64,000 nt of DNA from CAWJEL01 sp964647255 (GTDB lineage Bacteria; Chloroflexota; Anaerolineae; CG2-30-64-16). The first letter of the stretch is position 1; each line of letters starts with the position of its first letter. Positions 15,826 through 24,822 of the stretch are shown one piece after another. The DNA lies in assembly GCA_964647255.1 (NCBI GenBank), contig CAZYGI010000018.1, forward strand, positions 1 to 64,000, read 5' to 3'. Made by a program: the position numbers and the translations under genes. The notes under the pieces were generated by a model. It saw only the letters and a program-made list of their open reading frames with translations. It was not told where the DNA came from and made no database searches.

Positions 15826-16640
15826 CGGCCGCCTCCCACATATTGATCATAGAGAGGCCGGAAGTCGGCAGGCGTCATCCCGCGGGTGGACGCATCGTAG
15901 ACAATCTGCCCGCCCGCCAGGATCACCACGCGGTCGGCCAGCGCCAGCCCGCGCTCGAGGTTGTGGGTGACGGTGACGATGGTGCGCTTGCGCAGCGGAG
16001 GTGTAGAGGCGCTGAGGTGCGGAGGCGACACCATCTCCTCTCCTCTGCTCCCCTGCTCCACGCTCCGCGCTCCTCCGCTCAACGCCGCCAGCAGCCCGTG
16101 CAACATCTCGGCCGCCTGCGGGTCGAGGCCCGTGTCCGGCTCATCGAGCAGCAGCACCTCGGGATCATGCAGCAGCGCGCGGGCGATGGAGAGACGCTGC
16201 ACCATGCCGCGGGAGAAGGTGCGCACCAGATCGTTGCGGCGGGAGGTCAGCCCGACGCGCTCCAGCATCGCCGCGATTTGCGGCGCGGGATCGGCCAGGC
16301 CGTAAAGCGAGGCGAAGAAACGCAGATTTTCCTCCGCGCTGAGGCTGTCGTAGAGCAGCGGCGCGTGCGACACCACGCCGAGGTAGCGCCGGATGCCGTC
16401 CGCATGCTTCGCGAGATCCAGCCCGCCGATCAGCACCGTGCCGCTGCTCGGCCGGCTCAGGCTGGACAGGATGCGGATCAGCGTCGTCTTGCCCGCGCCG
16501 TTCGGCCCGAAGATGACGAGCGACTCGCCCGGCATGACGCGCAGATCCACCCCGCGCAGCGCGTATTTGCTGCCGAAGGACTTGGTCAGCCTTCGGAGCT
16601 CGATCATCGCGATGTCGCTCTTGTCTCCCTGTTCGGTCAC
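15822..16640 (-). CDS. ccmA: Heme exporter ATPase CcmA
   Basis: 272-residue ABC ATPase. Walker A GPNGAGKTT, signature FSRGMVQRLSIARAL (an S-R-G-M variant common in CcmA), Walker B EVLLLDEPDTGLD, H-loop TVTHN. Between the D-loop and the H-loop sits an extra stretch of about 30 residues (GARSVEQGSRGEEM onward) encoded by low-complexity DNA at 16001-16085. GTG 16640 is chosen because AAGGAAG precedes it by seven bases; an internal ATG at 16607 has no site. First gene of the ccmAB-C-D-ccdA-DUF2085 run. Confidence 0.92.
   Translation of the reverse strand: MTEQGDKSDIAMIELRRLTKSFGSKYALRGVDLRVMPGESLVIFGPNGAGKTTLIRILSSLSRPSSGTVLIGGLDLAKHADGIRRYLGVVSHAPLLYDSLSAEENLRFFASLYGLADPAPQIAAMLERVGLTSRRNDLVRTFSRGMVQRLSIARALLHDPEVLLLDEPDTGLDPQAAEMLHGLLAALSGGARSVEQGSRGEEMVSPPHLSASTPPLRKRTIVTVTHNLERGLALADRVVILAGGQIVYDASTRGMTPADFRPLYDQYVGGGR
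16001..16085. repeat. Low-complexity insertion inside ccmA
   Basis: Pyrimidine-rich CTCCTCTGCTCCCCTGCTCCACGCTCCGCGCTCC-like units, close to those in the intergenic gaps at 14330-14370 and 15120-15150. In frame with ccmA and located just before the H-loop, where normal CcmA has no insertion. Confidence 0.65.
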
Positions 16641-16688
16641 GGGCGAACTTCCTTTTCACGCACCTCGAAATCGGACGCAGATTCTGTA

Positions 16689-16740
16689 GATTCACCGGAT
16701 GGTCCTGACCAGGTTGAAGATCAGGTGCAGCCGGTGAATC
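16689..16740 (-). terminator. Stem-loop after the di-heme cytochrome gene
   Basis: Perfect 10-bp arms GATTCACCGG (16689-16698) and CCGGTGAATC (16731-16740), with an inner CCTGA/TCAGG pairing. It lies between the cytochrome stop and ccmA. No T-run, so it may be a terminator or an mRNA-stability structure. Confidence 0.4.
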
Positions 16741-16746
16741 TGCGTT

Positions 16747-18513
16747 CTATTCGACTGTATCGCTTTCCCTGGCAACCAGGTCGCGCAGCCGTGCTTTCAG
16801 GTGCAGCCGTTGATCGCGGTACGCGGCGTCGGAGAGCTCGCCCGCCTCGTGCGCCAGATCCAGGCGGGCCAGCGCATCAACCAGGTCGCCGCGCGTCGCC
16901 ATCGGCGCTTCTGTGGGCGTTGTGCGGCCCCTGACCACCGGCAGGATGATCAGCAGCGCGGCGGCTGCCGCCGCGAGCCCGGCCAGGACCCACAGCAGGA
17001 CGCGGTTGGTCGCCCCGCCCGCCGTCCCCGCGGCCGCGGCCGCGCCGGCGCCGGTCGGCAGGTTGGTCATAGCGATCGTCACCTGGCTGTCCGCCGGCAA
17101 ATCCTGCGCCACCAGGTTGTGAAAGGTGCCCATCTGCGTATCACGCACGCCTTGATACGTGAGCTGGTCGCTGGTTACTTTCTGACCGGCGTCGCTCAGC
17201 AGCGCGTTGACTTTGCTCACGGGATAGTCGGTTTTGAACGACAGATTCAGTTTGTCGCCGGTGTACGGCACGAGGTAGTAGACGATCANNNNNNNNNNGC
17301 GCGCGCTTTGGCCGGGCGGCAGGGGCAATTTGTCCACGAAGCCGTCGGCGGTCGTCTCGAAGCGTCCGCTGGTGTCGGTCGCGCCTTCGATCTGGAGGCT
17401 TTGCGCGCCCTGGGGCAGCGTGAAGCGCAGGACGCCGCTGCCGTCACCGATGTACGTGCGATTGCCGGTCTGCGAGAAGATGAGCAGTTCCGTCACCTGC
17501 GCGGCGCCGGACTCGAAGCTTGCCAGGAAGTGCATCTGCGCGATGTTGATGCCGCTCGGATCGGTCGTGGTCTCATAGACGGCGATCGGGAGATTGAGCT
17601 CGGTCGCGCCGCCCTCGAAGCCGACAAAGTCCGAGCTGATCGGGACGCCCGTCGGGTATTCGACCCGGCCCGCGAAGGTGATGCCGCTCTCGGTCGTCAG
17701 CGCGTCGAAGCGGTAGAAGCCCTTTGCATCGGTCTTCACCGTGCGCTGTTCCAGGAGCGAGTTGTTGTCGAAGATGCCGAGTTCCACCGTCAGGTCCGGC
17801 ATTGGCTGGCCCGTAGTGCCATTGGTGACGGTGCCGCTAATGACCCCTGTGCCCGGCGCGAGCGCCGCGCGGAACATCGAGCCGCCGAACGACAGGCTGC
17901 GAGCGTACTCCAGCGCGGCGGTCTGCTCGGCCGCGCTCAACTTGCCGTTGAATGCGGGCATCGTGCCCTTGCCGTTTGCCACTGCGGCGGCCCAGGTTGC
18001 CTGGCTGACCTGCGCGGTCGTCGCGAAGTCGGTCAGGTTGGGGCCGGTGGTTGTGCCTTTGCCATCACTGCCGTGACACGTGGCGCAGTTCGTCGCGAAC
18101 ACAGCTTTGCCCATCTCCACCTGCGCGGCGGAGGTGTGCAAGGTCCAGGCATATGCCACTGCGTTCCAGATTTCCTGGTCGCTGAGCCGGTCCTTCCAGG
18201 GCGGCATCATGCGCTGCATGTTGCCGTTCTTGGTGATGTCGAACAGCTCAGTGAGTGATTTGGCCGACACCACGGCTGGATCGGCAAGGACGGCGGGCGG
18301 GACGCTCAGCCCGGAGGCCGACGGGCCGTCCCCTTTGCCGGCTTCCCCGTGGCAGGGCGCGCAGTTCTGGGCGTAAAGCCCAGCGCCGGCCTGCGGTTGC
18401 GGCGGCGTGACGGTGGTCTCCTGGAAAAGCGGCCGGGCGGCCGCCGGTATCACGAACACGAATGCGAGCATCAGGGTGAAGATGGCTGACGCCAGGCTGC
18501 GAAAATAGCGCAT
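16747..18513 (-). CDS. Secreted, membrane-anchored di-heme c-type cytochrome with carboxypeptidase-regulatory-like domain
   Basis: 588 residues as assembled. N-terminal signal peptide (to about residue 26), then two cytochrome c domains with heme sites CAPCH (about 51) and CATCH (about 143), the second with a downstream MPAF methionine-ligand candidate. From about 220 there is a Cna-B/carboxypeptidase-regulatory-like beta domain (GVISGTVTNGTTGQPMPDL). After a further beta-rich region a C-terminal membrane helix (RVLLWVLAGLAAAAAALLI) precedes a cytosolic SHOCT-like tail (LDLAHEAGELSDAAYRDQR). A 10-N gap at 17289-17298 falls inside; the frame happens to continue across it, so the true length is uncertain. 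It is a likely client of the flanking Ccm system; electron-transfer partner unknown. Confidence 0.85.
   Translation of the reverse strand: MRYFRSLASAIFTLMLAFVFVIPAAARPLFQETTVTPPQPQAGAGLYAQNCAPCHGEAGKGDGPSASGLSVPPAVLADPAVVSAKSLTELFDITKNGNMQRMMPPWKDRLSDQEIWNAVAYAWTLHTSAAQVEMGKAVFATNCATCHGSDGKGTTTGPNLTDFATTAQVSQATWAAAVANGKGTMPAFNGKLSAAEQTAALEYARSLSFGGSMFRAALAPGTGVISGTVTNGTTGQPMPDLTVELGIFDNNSLLEQRTVKTDAKGFYRFDALTTESGITFAGRVEYPTGVPISSDFVGFEGGATELNLPIAVYETTTDPSGINIAQMHFLASFESGAAQVTELLIFSQTGNRTYIGDGSGVLRFTLPQGAQSLQIEGATDTSGRFETTADGFVDKLPLPPGQSARXXXXIVYYLVPYTGDKLNLSFKTDYPVSKVNALLSDAGQKVTSDQLTYQGVRDTQMGTFHNLVAQDLPADSQVTIAMTNLPTGAGAAAAAGTAGGATNRVLLWVLAGLAAAAAALLIILPVVRGRTTPTEAPMATRGDLVDALARLDLAHEAGELSDAAYRDQRLHLKARLRDLVARESDTVE
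17289..17298. other. Assembly gap (10 N)
   Basis: Ten undetermined bases inside the cytochrome gene. Gap size is probably a placeholder. Confidence 0.95.
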
Positions 18514-18596
18514 GAAGTACTCTGTGACTCCCTCTGCCGGTGATTGGGATGGACTTCGGAGCGAAATGCATCCCGGTGATGATCCCTGTCTGACAC

Positions 18597-18635
18597 AAAA
18601 ACGGTCACCCGCCCGCGGGCGACCGTTTATTTTGT
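18597..18635 (-). terminator. ccmE terminator
   Basis: Stem of AACGGTCGCCCGC with GCGGGTGACCGTT followed on the minus strand by TTTTTG. Classical intrinsic terminator between ccmE and the cytochrome gene, so the cytochrome must have its own promoter within 18514-18596. Confidence 0.75.
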
Positions 18636-18677
18636 TTGTCCATGGCCTGTCTCAATGGCCAATCGTCCAGCGTCCCT

Positions 18678-19166
18678 CTACTTCACCGCCTCGACCTTGA
18701 TTTCCTCGGCGTCCTTCTGGACTCCCTCCTCGTAGCGCGACGGGCATTTCAGCAGCAGGTTGTTGGCCGCCACGACGCCGTTGGGGCCGAGGGTGCCTTC
18801 GACGATGGCGCTGGCGCCCGCGCGGGTGATCTGATCGGGCTGGACGCCGTGGAACTGAATCGCCAACTGCTGGGTGGCATCCTTGGGATCGGCGATCTTG
18901 AACTTCAGCTCGAGGTTCGCCGCATCGTACTGGACGCTCTCCGTGACCACGTTACCGTTGACCCGCAGGTTTTTTCCGGTGAGCTGGTCCATTTGCGCCA
19001 CGACTTCGCCTACCTCGCGGTAGTATGCCCCGGCGCTGGAGATCGAGGAGACGATCAAATAGGCGATCAGGCCAACGATCACTAGGCCGCCCAAGATAAA
19101 CTTAATTTTGGTGTTTGCCTTGCCGGACGAGACTGCGCCCGTCAAAATAGTCGAATTCTCCGCCAC
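18678..19166 (-). CDS. ccmE: Heme chaperone CcmE, Cys-type (CxxxY)
   Basis: Periplasmic heme chaperone of System I cytochrome c maturation. One N-terminal membrane anchor (FILGGLVIVGLIAYLIVSSI) is followed by an OB-fold domain (YREVGEVVAQ, LRVNGNV, VEGTLGPNGV). The heme-attachment motif reads LLLKCPSRYE, with Cys in place of the usual His (CxxxY rather than HxxxY). This is a variant known from some deltaproteobacteria and archaea. I prefer GTG 19166, which has GGAGG five bases upstream; the ATG at 19187 has its purine stretch abutting the start codon. Monocistronic, with near-consensus promoter and terminator. CcmF and CcmH are not in the window. Confidence 0.92.
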   Translation of the reverse strand: MAENSTILTGAVSSGKANTKIKFILGGLVIVGLIAYLIVSSISSAGAYYREVGEVVAQMDQLTGKNLRVNGNVVTESVQYDAANLELKFKIADPKDATQQLAIQFHGVQPDQITRAGASAIVEGTLGPNGVVAANNLLLKCPSRYEEGVQKDAEEIKVEAVK

Positions 19167-19210
19167 AATTTCCTCCGCGAGATTCATCTCCGCTGGCTCA
19201 GACAGGCGTG

Positions 19211-19239
19211 AGTATAACAGAAGTGGGCAGGGGTGTCAA
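19211..19239 (-). promoter_or_regulatory. ccmE promoter
   Basis: Minus strand TTGACA (19234-19239), 17-base spacer, TATACT (19211-19216). One of the best sigma-70-type promoters in the window; predicted leader about 38 bases to GTG 19166. Confidence 0.8.
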
Positions 19240-19427
19240 CGAGTTAAGTCACACAACGAAGAGACGGTGGCGACCGCACTGCTGAAGGGTGCTGCGGCGC
19301 CGAACGTCCACCGGCGTGGACGCGATCCGGTCGGCGCAGGCCGACATCGCAGCCACCGGCTCATCAGACGCGACCTCGGTCGCCACGTACTCGTTCGACG
19401 CGACCTCGGTCGCTCTGATCGCAGCGA
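19240..19427. repeat. Gap with direct repeat of a palindrome GCGACC-TC-GGTCGC
   Basis: Two copies of GACGCGACCTCGGTCGC at about 19369-19385 and 19398-19414, each containing a perfect 6-bp inverted repeat. Apparent reading frames here are only the repeat (ATEVAS units). No gene is supported between ccmE and the HMA gene. Confidence 0.6.
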
Positions 19428-19637
19428 TCAGTCCGCCGCGGGATAGCCGATCTCGGCCAGCGTCTTCTTGACTTCCTCCAGGGCCGCTGGATATTCCAGC
19501 GTGAAGGTTGCAGTCTTTTCCTTGACGTCGCCCTCGACGTTGATGACGCCGGGCAGCTCCATCGTCTCCCGCGCGATAGTGTTGGTGCAGTGATGACAGT
19601 TGATGGCCGGAATGTTCAGCGTAACAGCGGTAGACAT
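19428..19637 (-). CDS. Heavy-metal-associated (CopZ-like) metal chaperone
   Basis: 69-residue HMA-domain protein. It has the metal-binding loop NCHHCTNTI (Cys-His-His-Cys, a CxxC motif with two histidines between), followed by LPGVINVEGDVKEKTATF and EEVKKTLAEIGYPA, the full beta-alpha-beta-beta-alpha-beta HMA fold. Such proteins carry Cu(I) to P-type ATPases or regulators. GGAGA sits before the ATG. It lies directly downstream of a CsoR-type sensor, which supports copper. The HH between the cysteines could favour another soft metal. Confidence 0.9.
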   Translation of the reverse strand: MSTAVTLNIPAINCHHCTNTIARETMELPGVINVEGDVKEKTATFTLEYPAALEEVKKTLAEIGYPAAD

Positions 19638-19685
19638 GACTTGTCTCCATTTAACAGTTGGAAGGCGGGCGCCTTCGGTTGGACG

Positions 19686-19961
19686 CTATTTTTTCGCGAC
19701 CGCGAAGACGCCCATGATTTCATCAATGACAGCTTCTCGCCGCCCCGCGTCGTCGCCGCGGATGGCGGTGGTGACGCAGGTGTGCAGGTGATTGTCCAGG
19801 ATCAGGCCGTTGATCTTTTGTAGCGCGGCCTGCACCGCCTCGACCTGTTTGATGATGTCAATGCAGTACTTGTCATCCTCGACCATGCGTTGGATGCCGC
19901 GCAGATGGCCCTCGGCGCATTGCAGCCGCCGGACGATATCCGTCTTGATCTGCGGGTCCAT
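19686..19961 (-). CDS. csoR: CsoR/RcnR-family metal-sensing repressor
   Basis: 91-residue all-helical DUF156 regulator. Seen: N-terminal RRLQCAEGHLRGIQRMVED, KYCIDIIKQVEAV with the first Cys ligand, and NHLHTCV with the His and second Cys ligand. This gives the C-H-C pattern of Cu(I)-responsive CsoR. Binding of metal releases the repressor from GC-rich pseudopalindromes. It lies between yceI and the HMA chaperone gene on the same strand, so it probably controls this three-gene set. Extra cysteine at about residue 15 (LQCAEG) is unusual. Confidence 0.9.
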   Translation of the reverse strand: MDPQIKTDIVRRLQCAEGHLRGIQRMVEDDKYCIDIIKQVEAVQAALQKINGLILDNHLHTCVTTAIRGDDAGRREAVIDEIMGVFAVAKK

Positions 19962-19969
19962 GCGCGCTC

Positions 19970-20491
19970 CTACTGCTTGACGAATTCGGCTTCGATGTTG
20001 ATCGTGATTTCTTTGCCGACCAAGACGCCGCCGGTTTCCAGGGCCACGTTCCAGGTGAGGCCGAAGTCCTCGCGGTTGATCTTGGTGCTGGCCTCGAAGC
20101 CGGCATTGGTGGTGCCCCAGGGCGATTTGGAGAGGCCCAGGAAGCTCACATCCAGGACGACGGGCCGGGTCACGTCACGGATAGTCAGGTCGCCGTGCAG
20201 TTTGGCGGTCTCTTCGCCCGTGCGCTCCACCTGCGTGCTCTTGAACACCATCTCCGGGTACTCCTCAGACTTAAAGAAGTCTGGCGACCGGAGGTGGCCG
20301 TCACGCTGCGCATCCCGCGTGTTGATGCTGGCGGTTTTGATGTGCGCCTCGACGGCTGCGCTTTCCGGGTGCGCTTCGTCCAGGGTGAGACTGACGGTGA
20401 AATCTTGAAACTCGCCGCGCACCTTCGACAACATCATGTGGCGCGCAACAAAGCCGATTTGAGTATGAGCGGGGTCAGTGATCCAAGCCAT
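19970..20491 (-). CDS. YceI-family protein (cytosolic type)
   Basis: 173-residue lipocalin-like YceI protein, a beta-barrel that binds isoprenoid or amphiphilic ligands in characterised members. Seen: AWITDPAHTQIGFVARHMMLSKVRG at the N-terminus (quoted here in part) and the repeated strands KTASINTRDAQRDGHLRS and LTIRDVTRPVVLDV. No signal peptide, so a cytosolic form. The ATG follows AAGGAG. First gene of a likely yceI-csoR-HMA operon (gaps 8 and 48 bases). Confidence 0.9.
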   Translation of the reverse strand: MAWITDPAHTQIGFVARHMMLSKVRGEFQDFTVSLTLDEAHPESAAVEAHIKTASINTRDAQRDGHLRSPDFFKSEEYPEMVFKSTQVERTGEETAKLHGDLTIRDVTRPVVLDVSFLGLSKSPWGTTNAGFEASTKINREDFGLTWNVALETGGVLVGKEITINIEAEFVKQ

Positions 20492-20620
20492 GTGCAGAAA
20501 CTCCTTTTTTGATTTTAGAGTTGTTTGTTGAGGGCCATCGCCCTCCCACTATGACCACTATCGCACGGAAACGGTGGAGGCTCAGTAACTTAGCTTCCAG
20601 ACCCACCCCCCTGGGGGGGG
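20492..20620. promoter_or_regulatory. yceI-csoR upstream region with C6-T-G8 tract
   Basis: Gene-free gap upstream of the yceI start. It contains a GC-rich pseudopalindrome, six C, T, eight G (20606-20620), of the C-tract/G-tract kind bound by CsoR-family repressors, plus an A-run leading to the ribosome site. No clear -35/-10 pair seen. Operator assignment is inference; homopolymer lengths may be unreliable. Confidence 0.35.
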
Positions 20621-21824
20621 CTATTCCCCCGGCGTCAACGCGAAGCTGAACTCGGCCACTTCGTTCGTCGAGATCGCCGACAGAGCGTTGGCCGAATCCA
20701 CGAATCTGGCCTTCAGGATGTAGAAGCGGTTCCTGCCGGCGTTGCCGGCTGCGTCTTTCGCGCGGTGGGTCGCGGTGGGTGCGGGCAGGGTGATCAGCCG
20801 CGTGTCGTCCGACGGTGTGAAGTAAGGCGTGGCGCTGTCATGTACTTCATAAGCGGTGTTTAGGTTGAGATGCGTCCAGGTGAGAACGACATCGTCGTCA
20901 TCCAGGGCAACGCCCAGCGTCACCCCCTGCGTCGCGCAGATGACGTCGGTTCACTGCAAGCTGCCGATGCCGGCCAGCCAGTCCTGGAAGATCGCGTCCG
21001 GCGGTTCGCACAGTACGGTGCTGTCGAACCGGAAATCGGAGAGCGGCAGGGACTTTGAGGCTTTGGGGCAGCGGGCCGCTCAGCGGGTTAGCGTACAGAT
21101 AGAACGTCAGCAGGCCGGTCAGGCTGCCCAGTTCAGGTGGGATTGTCCCGCTCAGTTGGTTGGCGCCCAGGTCGAGCGAAGTCAACTGGGTCAGGTTGCC
21201 CAGCTCAGGCGGGATCGCACTGCTCAGTTGGTTGGAATTCAACATGAGATACCACAGGTTGGTCAGGCCACTGAGCTGGGGCGGGATTGCGCCGCTCAAT
21301 TCATTGGAGGACAACCAGAGGTCCTCCAGGCTGACCAGATTGCCCAACGCAGGCGGGATGGCCCCGCTCAGTTGGTTTGAACCCAGCCAGAGGTTCTTCA
21401 GGTTGCTCAGGTTGCCCAATTCGTCCGGGATCGCGCCGCTCAACTCGTTGTGGGACAGGCTGAGCAGCGTCAGGTCAGCCAGGTTGCCCAGCGCGGCCGG
21501 GATCGGCCCGGAAAGCTGGTTATCGGGCAGAGAGACCTGGCTGACGTGCCCCGTCGTGCACGTCACGCCATACCAACTGCACGGCGTGCTGGTGTCCTGC
21601 CACCCGGTGTTGTGGATCCAGCCCGGCCCGTTGGTGTTGGTGTAAAGCGCTGTCAGAGCCTCGCACTCTGCCTGTGGGATTTCGGTGACGTCGCTGCAAG
21701 TGAAGGGGTTCGGCGCAAGCGCCGCTTTGTGCGCCGGGGAAGCCGCTGCGATCTATCCGCTCACGGCTACCAGAAGAATGACCGTCAGAGAAATGCCGAA
21801 CGCGGATCGTGTTTTGTTTTTCAT
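20621..21824 (-). pseudogene. Broken secreted leucine-rich-repeat protein
   Basis: A plant-type LRR protein destroyed by three lesions. The true start is ATG 21824 with AGGAGGT upstream, giving a 23-residue signal-like peptide that ends at an in-frame TAG (21753-21755). The same frame continues through an LRR N-cap (ECEALTALYTNTNGPGW, CSWYGVTC) and about seven repeats of the LxLxxNxLSGxIPxxLGNL type. An extra base in the AAA at 21054-21056 shifts the frame. In the shifted frame the expected LRR end (LPLSDFRFDSTVLCEPPDAI) runs to an in-frame TGA (20951-20953), beyond which a fibronectin-like domain (DDVVLTWTHLNLNTAYEV) continues to 20621. Extracellular binding protein originally; now decayed, or the draft sequence is wrong. 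Confidence 0.85.
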
Positions 21825-21966
21825 CGCCGTGACCTCCTGAACTGAGAAGCAGAACGACAAGGTTCAGGCTGCGATGTATGGCAATGATGTGGGGCTCTGT
21901 CTGACAGCACACTCCGCGGACAGCCGTTTGTCAATCGGAATTTTGAACGTGTCATGTCCAGCGTCG

Positions 21967-21995
21967 TTGCCGGCGTCGCGTTTTCATGCTATGAT
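21967..21995 (+). promoter_or_regulatory. Promoter of the CHAT operon
   Basis: TTGCCG (21967-21972), 17-base spacer, TATGAT (21990-21995), about 51 bases upstream of ATG 22047. Confidence 0.6.
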
Positions 21996-22046
21996 CGCGA
22001 TAGTGGTCCGCTGCCCAAGCGCGCATTTTTCTGCTCGGAGGTTCAC

Positions 22047-24759
22047 ATGGTACTCGATCCCTACGAGCAGCCGAGAGTTTTCACCTGCCCGACCTGCGGC
22101 AAACCCATCGCGTCCGATGCCCTGATTGAAGTCGGGGTCCGCGGTATCGTGGCCGGCCGGCCGGCCGAGGAGCTGATGGATCTGCGCTGCCCCGGCTGTC
22201 GCGCGCCGGTCCGGGCCGGGCTGCCGCGTGCCTGGGCCGAGGTCATAATGGTGTTGGCCGCGGCCTGCGCCGGTCGCGTGCGGGGAGAACGCGGCCGCAA
22301 CCTGGAGAACGCGCTGACGCTGTACCGGGCGGTTCTCTCTATCTGGAATCGGGAGGCGACCCCCTTCGACTGGGTGCTGGTCCAGCTCAACCTGGCCCGT
22401 GTTTATCTGGCCTACGCCGACGCGGAGCCGGGGCTGGCGGCCCCGTCCCGCCAAAACGCCCTGGATGCGCTGGATGCATCGCTGCAAGTCACGGCTCGCG
22501 CAGATGATCCGGCCCAGCACGCGCTGACGCTCGATGTGACCGGCGCGCTCTATTTCGGCCGCGCAGAGGGCGACGAGGTGGAGAATCTGGCCCAGGCCAT
22601 CCGCGTCTATACAGAAGCCCTGGAAGTGGCGGAATCGGCGGGATTGTCCGGCCCGGCGCTGATCACCGCTTTCAACCTGGCGCTGGCGGCCGCGCGGCAC
22701 GCGGACCTGACGGCCGGCGAGCGGCCCGTTCACATGAAACGCCTGATAGAAGCGTGCGATCGGGCCTTGTCCGTCTGGACGCGGGCGAACGAGCCGTTCA
22801 ATTGGGCCGACGCGCTCGTGGCCCGCGCCCGCGCCCGGGATCTCTACCGGCAGCGGACGCTAGGCAAGGCGATGGCCCGCCTGATCTTCTCCCCCGAAGC
22901 GATCGCGGACTACCGCGGGGCGCTGGAGGTGTATCGCCCGGCCACGGCGCCGGATCGCTGCTGCCGCACCGCCCAGGCGCTCGGCGACGTGTTGTTTGAT
23001 CAGGAGCGTTGGGCCCAAGCTGCAGACGCGTACGGCCTGGCGATCCAGGCGGCGGAGCAGCGCTATCGGTCCGGGCTGCTGCGGGGCAGCCGGCAGAACG
23101 CGCTGGAGAGCGTCGGTGATCTGTATCATCGCGCGGCATACGCCCAGGCGCGCGCCGGCGCACCCCGGGAGGCGCTGGTATGCCTGGACCAGCACCGCGC
23201 CCGCGAGCTCAGCCTGGCCTTGCAGCAGAATCGCCTCGCGCTCACGGACGCGCAGGCCTGCGACCCGGAGGCCGTGGCCGCCTTCGAGCAGGCGGCGCAG
23301 CTGCTGTCCGCGCTCGAGCGCACACAGCAGCTCGCCGCGCAGCAAGGGAGCGCTTACGCCATGCCAGCGCTGGAGGATCTGCGCGGACGTGCAGAAGCGC
23401 TTAACGCCGCACTGGACCAGGCCGCCGCTCGCCTGCGCACGCTGCCAGGTTGTCAAGACCTCCTGGCGCCGGTGGCCGCGGCCGACATCGCCCAGGCCGC
23501 GCGGCTGGCGGGGACACTGGTCTACCTGGTGGCGACGCCGGCCGGTGGCCTGGCGTTGATTGCACGCGCCGCGTCCGCAACATCTGCGTCCGGGGACGAG
23601 GCCGCGGTGGAAGCCCTCTGGCTGCCCCGTCTTCGAACGGAGCGGTTCCGCGAGCTGCTCGACGCCTGGTACCTGGCGTATGATCGGCGCCGCGAGACGC
23701 CCCAGGATTGGTGCGACGTCGTCTCTGAGGTTACCGCCGCGCTCTGGACCGACGCGATGGGACCGGTGGCCGCGCACCTCACCCCACCTCCGGCGGCTAT
23801 CATCGCCACTCCCTCTCCGCCCCTGCCAGGGGCGGAGAGGGAACGAGAGGGTGAGGCGAGGCCCCTCCTCCTGCTGCCGGCCGGCCTGCTGAGCCTCCTG
23901 CCCTGGCACGCGGCCTGGACCGAGGATCGCGACGCGCCGGCCGGCCGGCGCTATCTGCTGGATGACTTCATCGTGACGTACGCGGCCAGCGCCCGCGCTA
24001 TCATCGCCGCGACCGCGGCCGCGGGGCGGCGAGCAAATGATTGCCTGGTGATCGAAAACCCGGACGGGACGCTGGCGTACGCGCACGAGGAGGCCGAAGC
24101 CATCGCGTCGTATTTCCCGCAGGCGGCCACCCGGCGCCTGAGCGGCGCGGCTGCGACCGCACCCGCGGTGCTGGCGGCCTTGCCCGACCATCCCGTGCTG
24201 CACTTCGCCACGCACGGCCGGAGCGGCTGGCTCGACCCGCTGCAGAGCGAGCTGCTCCTGGCCGGGGGCGGACGTCTGACCCTGCCCGACCTGCTTGCGC
24301 TGCGGCTCGAGCAGGGCCGTCTGGCCGTGCTCTCTGCCTGTGAGACCGGCGTCCCTGGCACCAAGCTGCCCGACGAGGTGATCGGCTTGCCCGCGGGCCT
24401 GCTGCAGGCCGGGGTGGCGGGGGTGGTCGCGTCGCTGTGGGCGGTCAACGACCTGAGCACGGCCATGCTGATGGAACGCTTCTATCGGCTGTGGCGCGAG
24501 GAGGGGCTGACGCCCGCGCTCGCGCTGCGCGGCGAATTGCCCCCCGAGCTCCGCCGCCGATTCCTGCGGNNNNNNNNNNGACACGACGAACCGGGAGAAG
24601 GCGGCGTATTTCAAGCGAGACATGGCTGCGCTGGCCGGCTTGCGCATGCCCGAGCTGATCGCTGCGGAGTTTTTCAGCCAGGTCGCCGCACGGCGGCCGA
24701 CCGATCGCGATTTCGCGCACCCCGTCTGGTGGGCGGCGTTTTACCTGATGGGGATGTGA
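22047..24759 (+). CDS. Zinc-ribbon/TPR-like CHAT-domain protease (interrupted by assembly gap)
   Basis: About 904 residues. N-terminal zinc ribbon (CPTC at 14-17, CPGC at 48-51), a long helical repeat region resembling TPRs (about 60-470), then a caspase-like CHAT domain with catalytic His in HFATHGRSGW (about 722) and Cys in VLSACETG (about 765), followed by AGVVASLWAVND. CHAT domains are cysteine proteases, several acting in prokaryotic immunity. ATG 22047 has GGAGG. The 10-N gap at 24570-24579 changes the apparent frame: the genuine C-terminus is in the frame ending TGA 24759 (NREKAAYFKRDM, HPVWWAAFYLMGM, typical CHAT end). A low-complexity insertion lies at 23800-23865. Followed 63 bases later by a second CHAT gene. 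Confidence 0.85.
23800..23865. repeat. Low-complexity insertion inside the first CHAT gene
   Basis: CTCTCCGCCCCTGCCAGGGGCGGAGAGGGAACGAGAGGG-like sequence with a stem (CTCTCCGCCCCTG/CAGGGGCGGAGAG, about 23813-23839). It encodes an Ala/Glu/Arg-rich loop (LPGAEREREGEARP) not expected in the fold. Resembles the intergenic hairpin at 30733-30765. Confidence 0.6.
24570..24579. other. Assembly gap (10 N) causing a false frame change
   Basis: Ten undetermined bases near the end of the first CHAT gene; sequence just before the gap (GELPPELRRRFLR) also departs from the family and may be low quality. Confidence 0.95.
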
Positions 24760-24822
24760 CGCGCTGCGCCGGTCACGCGCCAGGCTCTTCGCAAGACCCC
24801 GGCACGTGGAAGGAGGGAGCAC

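Noticed and set aside
20621..21824. Stop-codon recoding (TAG/TGA read-through) to explain the LRR gene
   Set aside because: There is also a one-base frameshift, and no other gene in the window uses these codons as sense.
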